A stretch of 64,000 nucleotides of DNA from Liolophura sinensis (Eukaryota; Mollusca; Polyplacophora; Chitonida; Chitonidae): NCBI RefSeq assembly GCF_032854445.1, contig NC_088296.1:12744706-12808705 (forward strand), written 5' to 3'. Below, one piece after another: positions 20,572 to 29,912 of this stretch; position 1 is the stretch's first letter; every line of letters begins with the position of its first letter. The notes under the pieces are model-generated. The model ran no database searches. It was not told where the DNA came from and was given only the letters and a program-made list of their open reading frames with translations. The position numbers and the translations under genes were made by a program.

Positions 20572-21261
20572 ATGGACACGGTACAATTGCGACGTGTGCT
20601 ACAAACAGACGTGTTTACCCGGGGTGTGGTGGGGGGAGGAGGTGGGGTCTACCCTCAAGATCATCTCCCCTCACTCCCCTCACGCCCCTCACTCCCCTCA
20701 AGCCCCTCACGCCCCACCCCTAGGATCCCCTGGACTCCCTGGGCCTGCATCATTAACACAGACACGTGCCTTCGCCCAGGACGACATTGGGTCGCCGTCT
20801 TCATAGACCAGTGGTCCAATCCACCCCATCTCCGGGGCGAATACTTTGATTCCTACGGACTCCCACCCCTCTACCCCGATATCACCGCTTGGCTTAACCG
20901 GGGAACACACCACTGGACGTGGAACGATCGGCGGCTGCAGAGTCTGGACACGACCGTGTGCGGTCAATATTGTGTGTATTACTTAACCCAGCGAGCTCGA
21001 GGCCGTCCCATGGATGCTATTGTACACACGTTGGACACAGCGTGCACGACCTACGATAATGACTTACGGGTGTTCGATTGGGTGGATCGTCAGTTTGGGA
21101 TTCATCCCTCGTTTTTTTTTTCACACCCATGGACTGTAAAACATACATCAAATAACATTCTTTCTTTCCAGTTCGATGTGTTATGCATTCCACGTTCTTG
21201 TTTTCCCTGTTCGACCTGTTACCCCATACAGTATGGAATAAAATTAAAAAAGAGACTATGA
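20572..21261 (+). CDS. Adenain-like cysteine protease
   Basis: A Ulp1/adenain-fold capsid maturation protease. The triad is visible: His in RPGRHWVAVF, Asp in EYFDSYG and Cys in TVCGQYCVYYL. The segment 20,665-20,715 is a low-complexity Pro/Ser insertion (repeated CTCCCCTCA) absent from unit 2. Near the end a T run (21,113-21,121) shifts frame relative to unit 2, where the protein stops in CKTYIK. The unit A frame then runs through the poly(A) signal, so its last 50 or so residues are doubtful. It is the last gene of the rightward late cluster, convergent with PolB. Confidence 0.9.
   Translation: MDTVQLRRVLQTDVFTRGVVGGGGGVYPQDHLPSLPSRPSLPSSPSRPTPRIPWTPWACIINTDTCLRPGRHWVAVFIDQWSNPPHLRGEYFDSYGLPPLYPDITAWLNRGTHHWTWNDRRLQSLDTTVCGQYCVYYLTQRARGRPMDAIVHTLDTACTTYDNDLRVFDWVDRQFGIHPSFFFSHPWTVKHTSNNILSFQFDVLCIPRSCFPCSTCYPIQYGIKLKKRL
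21237..21242 (+). terminator. AATAAA poly(A) signal of the late cluster
   Basis: A canonical AATAAA lies just after the expected protease stop. It is the only strong hexamer near the 3' end of the rightward genes and is conserved at 52,079 in unit 2. This contrasts with the histone-type ends of PolB and RING. Confidence 0.7.
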
Positions 21262-21334
21262 GACTCACATACCGTGGTGGTTTGACTTTTTTCTTTATTA
21301 TGATGAGTACCACAACAGCATGCAGGCCAGCTAT

Positions 21335-21600
21335 ACCACACTGACACACTGACCCAGTCACCGCCTTCTACATCTGCATACATTGTTGCGTCATACATTG
21401 TTACCAGGCCGTCTGCCGTATACCGGCAAGGCGCCGCTCGGCAACAATGTATGACGATGTAGCAGGCACGGTAAGTCGGGTCAGTGTGTCAGGCTATTAC
21501 GGCTGCCGGCCCGCCGCCCCCCGCTAGGCGTTTTTAACTTTTTCACATACGTACCACTGCGAATGATAAAACACATGAAAAAAATTGTACAATTTAAAAA
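21335..21600. other. Convergent intergenic region with hairpin and repeat modules
   Basis: A 13-bp perfect inverted repeat, GTCATACATTGTT (21,390-21,402) and AACAATGTATGAC (21,443-21,455), encloses a GC-rich loop. It is flanked by one inverted module (ACACTGACACACTGACCCAG, 21,340-21,359) and one direct module (GGGTCAGTGTGTCAGG, 21,478-21,493). Unit 2 keeps the layout at 52,155-52,310 with two changes in the right arm. It lies between the late poly(A) site and the PolB 3' end. Confidence 0.7.
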
Positions 21601-21680
21601 ATGGGAAGACTGTGTCTGGTGTGGGGCTTCTTTTCTTTCTTTTTTTTTTTTTTCTTTTTAGTGCTTAGATTGAGAAAGTA

Positions 21681-21717
21681 CTCTTTCGGGAAGAGTTGGT
21701 TGGCCCTGAAAAGGGCC
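21681..21717 (-). terminator. Histone-type 3' stem-loop and downstream element of PolB
   Basis: On the minus strand GGCCCTTTTCAGGGCC (21,717-21,702) forms the 6-bp stem and UUUC loop of replication-dependent histone mRNAs. It is followed 14 nt later by GAAAGAG, matching the U7-snRNA-binding purine element. It starts 65 nt after the PolB stop, a histone-like distance. In histone mRNAs SLBP binds the loop and U7 snRNP directs cleavage without polyadenylation. Confidence 0.85.
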
Positions 21718-21782
21718 GTGGGAAGTGTCACAAGAGCACAAGACCACAGGAGCCGGGTGTGTAGAGTATCCATAGCACCGTT

Positions 21783-24700
21783 CTACAGATCTAAATAGGT
21801 GGTGCTCACCCCGTCGGGGAGCACTTTTCGCTTTCCGTAAAAGTATGTGAATGCGTCTTTGTGTTGGGTATACGTGTACATCGTATTGCCCCGCATCCGC
21901 ACCCCCCGATTCACACCACTCGCGCTTTGGTGATTGCGCAACACAGAGAGGTACACGGCCTTGTCCACACCTCGTGCGCTCACACCTTTGCAGGAGAGTT
22001 TGTCTTTGGTGTTGGATGCCCCGCCGTAACAATAATAAGTCTTGGAACACAAACTGACGATGGCATCACCGGTCCACTCGACTTTGAAAAGCCCCGGTGT
22101 GCGCTTATCGTGGTCGTAATGGTCGCGACGGGGTAACCACGCATCCCGCTCGGTCTCGTACACAACTCGCAGCTCGGGTTTGACGAGGGATTCTCAGTCT
22201 GGGTCAGACCAAGCCATGTACGCAGAGTCTGTGTCCATCTCACAGTACTGCCAATCCGCCTTGTCGAAAAAACGAGCCATGAAATCGTAATAAAATTCCA
22301 GCATGCGGAGTTTGGCATACTTGTAGACCATGCACCCTATTTGCAAGGGGAGATTGTATCGAATGGTCTTCTTGCTACTCGTCACTTCAAAGGTGGTCTC
22401 GTCGATGGGGTCGACGGTTCGACACCGAACACTCGCCAATAATTTTCGTGTTTTTGCCAGATCGCAGATTTTGACATCCACGTGTCGGTCTTGATTGGTG
22501 ACGGTTTTTCCATAACCTGAATTCCCCAACAGCTTCATCGTCTCCCCGATCAGGGCTTTGGTGGGGTCGACATCTCCCTCCCGTCGAGCCTGGGTGACGG
22601 CGTCTGCGAAGGCTTCGAACGCTCGCTCCGGTGTGTATTCCATCGCTTGGTAGACGTGCGTGACGACCAATCCCCGACCGAGATACCACTGGAGCAGAGG
22701 TGTGGCTAGCAGAATTTGCTTCCCAAACATGCTCCCGATCAGCATACGCCTGGGTGTGGGCATGATGTCATTCACAGCCGCGAACTCTGCCATGGTGGGG
22801 CCTATATCAGCCCGACTCACCTCGGTGTTTTTAAAGATGGGTGGGCATTCGGCAAAGTCCGCTTTGAGGTGGTCCGGCACGTGGATGTCACATTCCACAA
22901 ATCCAAACAACTGACCTTGAATGACAGCCTCCATGAGCTGAGCTTGTGTCTTGGGCTGTCGCTGTGTCGGGGGTAAACCGTACTGTTGAAGGAAGTCCCG
23001 TAAGGCTGGGTTTGTCGTGCGTTGGCGGTGGAACTCGCACTCCCATACCGTCACCAATGGATACCCCTGGGAGCGAATGTATGCGTCGTTCACATCCACC
23101 TCCCGCCGTAAGTCCTGGGGGCTTAATCCCCGCCGCTCGTTGTAGCACACCTTTCCCGGGCGAGGGTGATTCAGGTGACAGCCGTGATAGTGGAAATAAC
23201 ACCCGTGGAATTGAAACACAGTAGGCTGTCCGTCGATATAGGCGAACCCGTCTACGGGGAGTTGTCGGTCGCCGATCCGCTTCTCGGTGTGATTGAGTCG
23301 GTGACGGATCGATACCCCCAGCTGCTGTGACTTCCAGTCCAGCCATTTTTCAGCCAGACGGGTGGTGGTGCCGGAGGGAACGAACTTCTCTCCCCCGTCC
23401 CGACGGCGCCAACGGACGCAGTGACCTGCCGGCATAGGTGAGGCCAGGCAGTACAGGTACAGCGCGTTGGCATCGAATCCCACGATGCGCTGACACAGCT
23501 TTCCTCCCCGTATACGGGTCACGCCTCGTTCGTGGTAGCGGTGGAAAATGATGCTCGGCCACCCACGATGTTTTTTTTGAGGCAATCGTGCATGTCTTTG
23601 TCTTTCTCGCCGACGAGGGTGAACACAGAGCGTAAATCATGGAATAAGTAGCGGAGGGTAAGCCCTGGTATGCTGATGCAGTCTTTGAAGACATCCACAT
23701 GCATGGTTCGGTAGAACACCGACATCTTCTCCGCAGCCTCCATGAAGGGAATGACATCTAGGTTATTATACCACCGCAGCAAGTCTTTGACGGTCCGCAT
23801 GCCGTGCTCTCGCCACACCGTCTGTAAGGTCTTGTACTCCGCGTCCGTGCACGGCTGGTGGGTGAGATCATTGTCGAAAGCATGCTGTGGTGGCAGTGTG
23901 GTTTCCTCCAGCCGGGCCAGGGAGTCTATGTAGCTGTAACAAAATTTCCCTTTGGTCACGTGACAGTCGTAAGCTTTCACCCACTTGTCGTAACTGTAAT
24001 TCGGGGCCAGGTAATTCCGAATGTCCAGAAATTTCAGCTGCGGTGTGGTGAGGGCCATGTGATTATTGTTCCGCTTAATCACATACTCCAAATCACCGCT
24101 CTGGACTAGGTGGGGGTAAAGCTGTTGTTTGATTAAGTTCAGGTCGTAGTTACCCGAGTTAAAGCCGAGGACGGGGAGTTGGTCCATATAGGTCACGAAT
24201 CTGTCCCGCACTCGGCGCGTGTAAGACGGTTTCTTCTCGTCGGGATCGATCCGCTCGTCTAAGGCGTCCAGGATGTAAGCATAACGCTCGTGGAGATAGG
24301 CGCTACTGATCTCGCTGATGGTGTTGAGGTAAGCCATCATGTCCTCGACGAGTGCCTGGGGGTCACCGGTGGAGATGAAACACACGGGCTGGTCGTAATC
24401 CGGTACATTAGAGTTGACGCTGACACTCATGGGGATGTGTTGAGCCGTCCATTCCGTCGAGGCAGTCGCCGCATCGTCCACCGGGTTCACCGGAGCCAAG
24501 TACGCCTCAAAGTCATAACACGCTCGGTACGGGAAGATGCCGTCGTCACCGTCCTGGAGTTCGATCCCCATGTCCGCCAACGTTTCGAAAATGGTGGGCT
24601 GATTGCGGAAGACACCCCCCGGGTACTTTCGTCGAATGGGCGTCGGTGCACGTTTGACCGTGCCGTCGTAACTCCCACAGTTTCGGAAACTCTTCTGGCA

Positions 24701-25760
24701 CACCTGGCAGGTGAAAGATCGAGCATAACGTCCCATGTCTTTGATGTAGCTGAATGCCGCTGGTACAGGTTTAACCGCAGGGTAGGTGTAGAATAACGCT
24801 CGGCACTGCGGTGAATGAGTTGTGCTGAGTACGACCTGTCCATGGGGATGAGCTGGTAGACTTGAATGTTCACTTGAAACAGGCTTCCACCGTGTCAGCG
24901 CACTGAGGGGTACCCCGCGGAAATACCTCGACTCCATCTCCATTTTCCTCCAGATACCTGCGGTAATACACCCAGCCTGGGGTTCGCAGTTTTTGGGGTT
25001 GGCCTGGTCTAGATGGACGGCCAGACACCGAAACAAACACAAATAGTCCCTGTAAGGACCGTTATCTCCACCCACCAACGTGTGTAGCCCCTTGTTTCCT
25101 TTCAGGTAAGAGGGGTAACGTCACCCCACCTTTACCGATAGGCTGATGCGGTAGTTTGAGGACGAAAAACCAGCACGTTGGTGATGAGGTCGACGGTCCA
25201 TTTCGTATTGGGGCGTTGTTTTTTGGGCCCAGGTAAGCGATCTTGGGTGAGGAGATGCTGGGTGTGGAATCCTCGCAGGTCAGCCCGACTCGCCACGCGG
25301 TACGGTGCGTCGAGTACTCGGGTGTTGTTGGTGCTCGGGTAATAATACCGCACCTGACCCGTCTCTTTGTGGCGGAGGATATATCCAAAACTGTAATTGA
25401 TAGTGAAAGTAGTCGGTTGGTCTTCGTAAATCTCGTCTACATAGGCTGGGATAGCACCGAGATCACTCAGTCGGTAATTATAGCAGTCTTGAATTGGCTT
25501 GTGGCGATGGAAATACGTCCTGATCGATCGCAATGCCGCTGGTACAACTCCCGTACGTCACTGTCACCGCTCGGCAAGACAGCCTCGTGAGGGTGTACCG
25601 GGTCGGGCTCGAACTGGCTCGTTGGACTTTTTTTCTTTTGTTTTTTCTTTTCTTCTTTTAGCGAGGCAACCCCCGCTAAACTCACTTGAGCTTGACTCGT
25701 GCTGGGTTTGTTGTCGTCGGTGGTGGTGGTGGTGGTAGATGAAACAGGTCTCTGTAACAT
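21783..25760 (-). pseudogene. Protein-primed DNA polymerase B, unit A (broken)
   Basis: A family B polymerase of about 1,320 codons expected to replicate the element. The N-terminus has a C2H2-like CQVCQKSF motif. Exonuclease motifs are CYDFEAYL (about 24,510), GFNSGNYDLN (about 24,150) and WYNNLDV (about 23,765). Polymerase motifs are GFDANALYLY (about 23,470), KLLGNSGYGKT (about 22,525) and MDTDSAYM (about 22,230). A Cys/His-rich insert FQFHGCYFHYHGCH (about 23,190) resembles the endonuclease-like insertion of Polinton PolBs. Breaks: a frameshift near 25,520, paired shifts near 25,230, further shifts near 25,110 and between 24,990 and 24,650, one at an 8-T run near 23,575, and a Trp-to-stop change at 22,194. 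It therefore cannot make a full enzyme as read. Confidence 0.93.
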
Positions 25761-25869
25761 AGAAGGGTGTAGACGTTATAACCCAGGTAAACCCTAGACA
25801 TACTCTATATACATACTATTGTACATATGTGCATATGTACATATGTTCCGCTAAAAAATTTTATAATAC

Positions 25870-25938
25870 AGATAATACATAGGAGCCATTCCGATAGATA
25901 TCAACCCTGGCATGACACACTGACACACTGACCCATAC
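25870..25938 (-). repeat. Recurring 65-bp module, copy upstream of PolB
   Basis: It reads ATACATAGGAGCCATTCCGA, then TAGATATCAACCCTGGCATG and ACACACTGACACACTGACCC. Full copies also lie at 26,641, 38,431, 39,200, 56,341 and, inverted, at 44,545. The shorter core GGGTCAGTGTGTCA occurs at eight further gene boundaries. Confidence 0.85.
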
Positions 25939-26640
25939 TATTGGCGGTTGTCTCAAGGATGGTAAATGAGGTACTCGATTTAAATAACAACAAACCATAA
26001 TTAATTTTCATGGGATATCGTAAATTAAGTGAAATAAAGTCATACAATGTGTTTAAATGAATTGTGACATGAGTTTGCTTTACACAAATATGAACTAAAT
26101 GAAATAAATCTATATATATATAGATATATATACTGATACAATTGTTAACTCTGCAAAACCCCTATACAGTTTTGGAGCAAAAAATAAAGAAAATGACTAT
26201 ATATTACTCTTTCCAGACACGTATTGTCGTTTGACATTTAGAGTTATGCCCCTTATTTCCATTATTCCAACAAAAGTAGTCGCCTCTGCTAAGTGTATTC
26301 CATCAGGAGTTTATCCCCCTTGTTTACATACATTTGACATCGCGCGCATTCGTGGATTTCTACTACGAAATACATAAGGAAATATCCTCTAAGCTACTCA
26401 AGCTTTCTATCTAGCTTTACTGGAGTTACAAACTATTAAAAGACACAACTATTTTTAAATATATTGAACTAAACTACTGTTATTCCCATAAGAATCTAGC
26501 GAATACGAAGCGTAATATTACGTAATATTAATTAATTGAAACAACAACAACGTCTGAAGGTGACCGATAGACAACTACTTTATGTGGTAATCTACTAATT
26601 AAAGTGAAGCGTCAATCCGCTAAAAAAATTTATTTTAATA

Positions 26641-26709
26641 CATAATACATAGGAACCATTTCCGATAGATAGCAGCCCTAGCATGACACACTGACACACT
26701 GACCCAGTC
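26641..26709 (-). repeat. Recurring 65-bp module, second copy
   Basis: Same module as at 25,870, about 770 bp away in the same orientation, with AGCAGCCCTAG in place of ATCAACCCTGG. Confidence 0.85.
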
Positions 26710-26881
26710 TCTTTTTTTAATAGTAATTTCAGCAATGAAACGCAGCATGTCTTATTGCATATTCTATCCAGTAAAGAAGTTTTTTTTATACTTTTTTCAT
26801 ATACTGTTACAAACATGTAACATGCGATAGCTCTTACTGTCTTCAATAACTTTCAAGAAGCAAAGCGGGTGATGTCGGTGT

Positions 26882-27095
26882 ACATAGCAGGCGAGCTGAA
26901 CACAACCCGGCTGACAACAATGTAGCGTCACGCGCACAGCTCTACCAGGCTGAGGATTCTGTATGAAACGGGCGGGAGAAAAACATAAAAGCCGCTCGTT
27001 TTTACACTCATCATCCAATCAGTGGGCTGATAATTCCTTTTGTCGTGCTTTCGCCCAGGCCGGGGTTGTTAGTATGTATAACATAACCGCGGGTT
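26882..27095 (+). promoter_or_regulatory. RING-gene promoter
   Basis: It contains AACAATGTAGCGTCACGCGC (26,917-26,936), CATCCAATCAGTGGGC (a CCAAT box at 27,014), GTCGTGCTTTCGCCCAGGCC and a TATA-like GTATGTATAACA (27,072-27,083) about 70 bp before the ATG. Copies occur upstream of all three RING genes and, with the TATA form CTTATAAAAGACC, near 35.3 and 42.1 kb. Confidence 0.6.
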
Positions 27096-27155
27096 TGAGT
27101 TGATCAGACTGTTACGAGATTCACTTGCCTTCAGTTGGTATTTTCAACCAACACT

Positions 27156-27969
27156 ATGAATCAACAGGCCGGCAATATTTTTGGACGTATCGGGGAGGGG
27201 CAAAGGAGTAGCTGGGATGAGGATCAGTCTTCATCTTCGTCTTCGTCTTCTTACCACCGGGATGCAGAAGAGCAGTGGACACCATCTCCACCCTCCCCAA
27301 TCCTCATCATCCCCGATACGCCAACACCACCACCACCATCCGCCGGAGAGGGGATAAACCGCCGTCCCTGCCCCTGCCTACGGTGTGTGGGGAGGGGAGC
27401 CGGTAGGCGAGCGGGGGTAGGGCGGGGGATCTACGCCAATCAAGTCGAGGAGGTAACCACCATCACCACCCTCCGGCCCACAACAACAACATCAACCCGC
27501 CGGCGACACCCCGCCTCACCCAAACACGCCTTGAGCGTTTTACCACACGGAGGGCTCCCGTGGGGCGGGGTGTTGGTCGGGGACTCCCCCTGCGATTGGA
27601 TTTAAATTCAGCGGAGGGTTCGAACCCAGGTCGGGTTAGTTCAGCGTCACCCATACCAACAACAACAACTCCACCACGAGCATCCAGGTGGCTGACGGCA
27701 CGCCGGGGACGGGCCCGAGCCCGTCCAGATTCGGAGATGCGTTCACCCAGCCCTACTGCCCGGGTCTCCCCCCCAACCACGGGACAGCAGCCATAACCGC
27801 CGTGAGGATGAGAACCGGTTATCATCACCCCTAGCCCGGGTTTTACCTTCTACCCCGGCTAGGGAGGTAGGGGTGGTTAGAGCTCACCCCAACATACCGC
27901 TCCACACAGCTGAACTGGATAATAACAATTACTTAACCAGTGAAGAACGGAACAACCTCGTTAGGAATG
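27156..27969 (+). pseudogene. RING-finger gene, N-terminal part, split by a LINE
   Basis: It starts at MNQQAGN (27,156). The early protein is acidic and serine-rich (WDEDQSSSSSSSS). A short hydrophobic core follows, PILIIPDTPTP, which resembles a SUMO-interacting motif and is echoed by PLIVIPESPE in the 57-kb copy. A CPCLRCVGRGAGRR Cys motif comes next (CTCAGCG in the 57-kb copy). The first frame ends at 27,605 and later coding-like text lies in other frames up to LTSEERNNLVRN. The gene therefore carries frameshifts or unrecognised introns as well as the LINE insertion at 27,970. Confidence 0.65.
27958..27969. repeat. Target-site duplication of the LINE, left copy
   Basis: TCGTTAGGAATG is repeated at 33,763-33,774. 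The uninterrupted sequence occurs once at about 40,635-40,646 in unit 2. Confidence 0.95.
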
Positions 27970-28572
27970 CCCCCGTGGGGTTTCCGGGGTGATAAGAATA
28001 GGACCTCAGCCCTCTAGGCAAGCTTGTCGTAAAAGTCGACTAACCTAGAGCTCTCCTGTGTGAGCCCGGTGAATATAATAGGCTCACATCTTCCCGGTTG
28101 TGTGAGAGGCAACCGGGGAGCGACCTGTTTGCCGTGGGTTGCGACCCGTAATCTACGAGGACGGGATCCTGGTGGCTGAGGGTGGGTTGGTCTTGCGAGA
28201 TCCTCACGCCCAACACCTCACTTTGGCCCTTACTTGGAGAGAGACGGGAGGTCGGATGGGCCCGGTCCGATCAATCGGCTGGTCATGTCTAGCCCTACAT
28301 TTGATCCCGTTTGTTATTCTTTGTCTTACCGAGATGTCAAGTTGGCTATTCTTCAGAAGCACTTCCTTTGGGGTCAATGGAGAAGGCGGTGGCTAATGGG
28401 TCAATCGAGTAGATTGAATTTAACCTTTTGGTATAACTCAATCTGTTCGAGTATACCTTGCGTGGATTCCCTGTTTTTATTCTCTGCTGGTCATCCGCAG
28501 AGGTAGATTCGCCCTTGTTGGCACTCCGTGGCGGGTGGGGGACACGCAGGGTGAAATTAAATAAAATATAAC
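27970..28572 (+). other. LINE 5' untranslated region
   Basis: A 603-bp GC-richer leader, beginning with CCGTGGGGTTTCCGGGGTGA, that should carry the internal RNA polymerase II promoter of the LINE. It contains no gene. Confidence 0.75.
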
Positions 28573-29763
28573 ATGGCTTCATCTGAAATCACAACAGTCG
28601 TTGCTAAGAAAAGAAAAAATGAAGTTCCGTTAGATATTGAAGGAGAAAATACTTATTTTCCTACCTTCTTAGTAATATCTAATAAAAATGAAGGCAAAAT
28701 GAAAATAAATCCATTCGTATTAAAAAAAACATTAGAAAGTTATGCTGGAACTCTGAAACAAGTCAAAAAAATGAAATCTGGGAACATTTTGTTGGAAGTT
28801 TCCAGAAAACAACAATATATAAATTTATTAAAAATTCAAAATATAGGAGAGCAGCCTGTTTCTGTTTCTCCACATAATACATTGAACTGCTGTCATGGAA
28901 TAATTCGGGACAGAGACCAGGACCTTACTGAAATGACAGAGCAAGAAATAACTGAAGAACTTAAACATCAAGGAGTGATAAAGGTCAAACGCTTCATAAT
29001 AAAACGAGATGGAAACCTGATCAAAACGAACACTTATATGGTAACTTTCAACAGACCTTCCCTTCCGTCATCTATATTTATCGGGCCATATAGTGTGAGG
29101 GTGGAGTTGTTTATACCTAACCCCACCCGGTGTTTCTCTTGCCAGCGGCTTGGCCATGGCAGGAGTCAATGCCGCAACACACTGGTCTGCTTTAGATGTG
29201 CGGGAGCAGGGCATGAGGGATTCGACTGCACAAAAACAATAAAATGTTTCAATTGTAGCGGAGGCCACATGGCCTCTTCTAAGGACTGCCCTCTTTTCAA
29301 AAAAGAAAAAGAAATTATAACCTTAAAATGTAAAAATAATATATCCTATCAGGAAGCGAAGCGTATGGTCTCTGTCACGCATGGCCTTACAACATCTACT
29401 TTTGCCAACGTTGTAAGGAAAACCACTGTTTCTGTGGGGGTCCAAACAACTTTTACTTGGCCCATTGACAAAGAACAGCCACAGAAACTGGTCACGAAAC
29501 CCGTAAATAAGACAGCCAGTTCATCATCTCAGACTGATATCAACCCATCTAAAATACCTAATAACTTACCTAAGTATCCAGCACTTTCTCTATCTGACCA
29601 CACTTCATGTGATAATAAATCTAAATCTAATAAACCCGTTGATTCTTCACAGAAAACAACGGGTGACAAAAACAAATCTGAGAAAAATCATAAAAAGGAT
29701 AAACCTAGTGGCCCCCTGGAGCGTCCCTCTAAGGCCACTAGGGGACCCAATCCAAACTTATAA
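28573..29763 (+). CDS. LINE ORF1, gag-like zinc-knuckle RNA-binding protein
   Basis: 396 residues, intact. Three adjacent knuckles at about residues 192-237 read CFSCQRLGHGRSQC, CFRCAGAGHEGFDC and CFNCSGGHMASSKDC. The upstream region has the RRM-like character seen in gag-like ORF1 proteins. The tail is Lys/Ser-rich (KNKSEKNHKKDKPSG). It is expected to coat LINE RNA as a ribonucleoprotein. It is AT-rich in codon use, unlike the GC-richer Polinton genes around it. Confidence 0.9.
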   Translation: MASSEITTVVAKKRKNEVPLDIEGENTYFPTFLVISNKNEGKMKINPFVLKKTLESYAGTLKQVKKMKSGNILLEVSRKQQYINLLKIQNIGEQPVSVSPHNTLNCCHGIIRDRDQDLTEMTEQEITEELKHQGVIKVKRFIIKRDGNLIKTNTYMVTFNRPSLPSSIFIGPYSVRVELFIPNPTRCFSCQRLGHGRSQCRNTLVCFRCAGAGHEGFDCTKTIKCFNCSGGHMASSKDCPLFKKEKEIITLKCKNNISYQEAKRMVSVTHGLTTSTFANVVRKTTVSVGVQTTFTWPIDKEQPQKLVTKPVNKTASSSSQTDINPSKIPNNLPKYPALSLSDHTSCDNKSKSNKPVDSSQKTTGDKNKSEKNHKKDKPSGPLERPSKATRGPNPNL

Positions 29764-29912
29764 TAAGTTTGGATCCTTGGAGGATGTCGATCTTCAACTT
29801 CATGTGCAGACCTGATGGATACATCATCTGCACCTGAGAGATCTCCTAGTAGATCCCCCAAAAAGGGTCGTCCTCGGTCAAGACATAAATCCCCAATACG
29901 TCTTCCTCCATA

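Larger units (their letters stand above)
25761..27155. promoter_or_regulatory. Divergent promoter region between PolB and the RING gene
   Basis: About 1.4 kb without coding content. It holds the palindromic phrase ACATATGTGCATATGTACAT (25,825-25,844), AT-rich tracts including TATATATATAGATATATATA near 26,112, and two copies of the recurring module (25,870-25,938 and 26,641-26,709). A further segment (26,882-27,090) recurs at 35.1, 39.5, 41.9 and 57.0 kb. The same spacer, at high identity, separates the equivalent genes in unit 2. Confidence 0.6.

Noticed and set aside
21114-21261. Natural C-terminal extension of the protease in unit A
   Set aside because: It appears only after a T-run length change, reads through AATAAA and is absent in unit 2. 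A frameshift is more likely.
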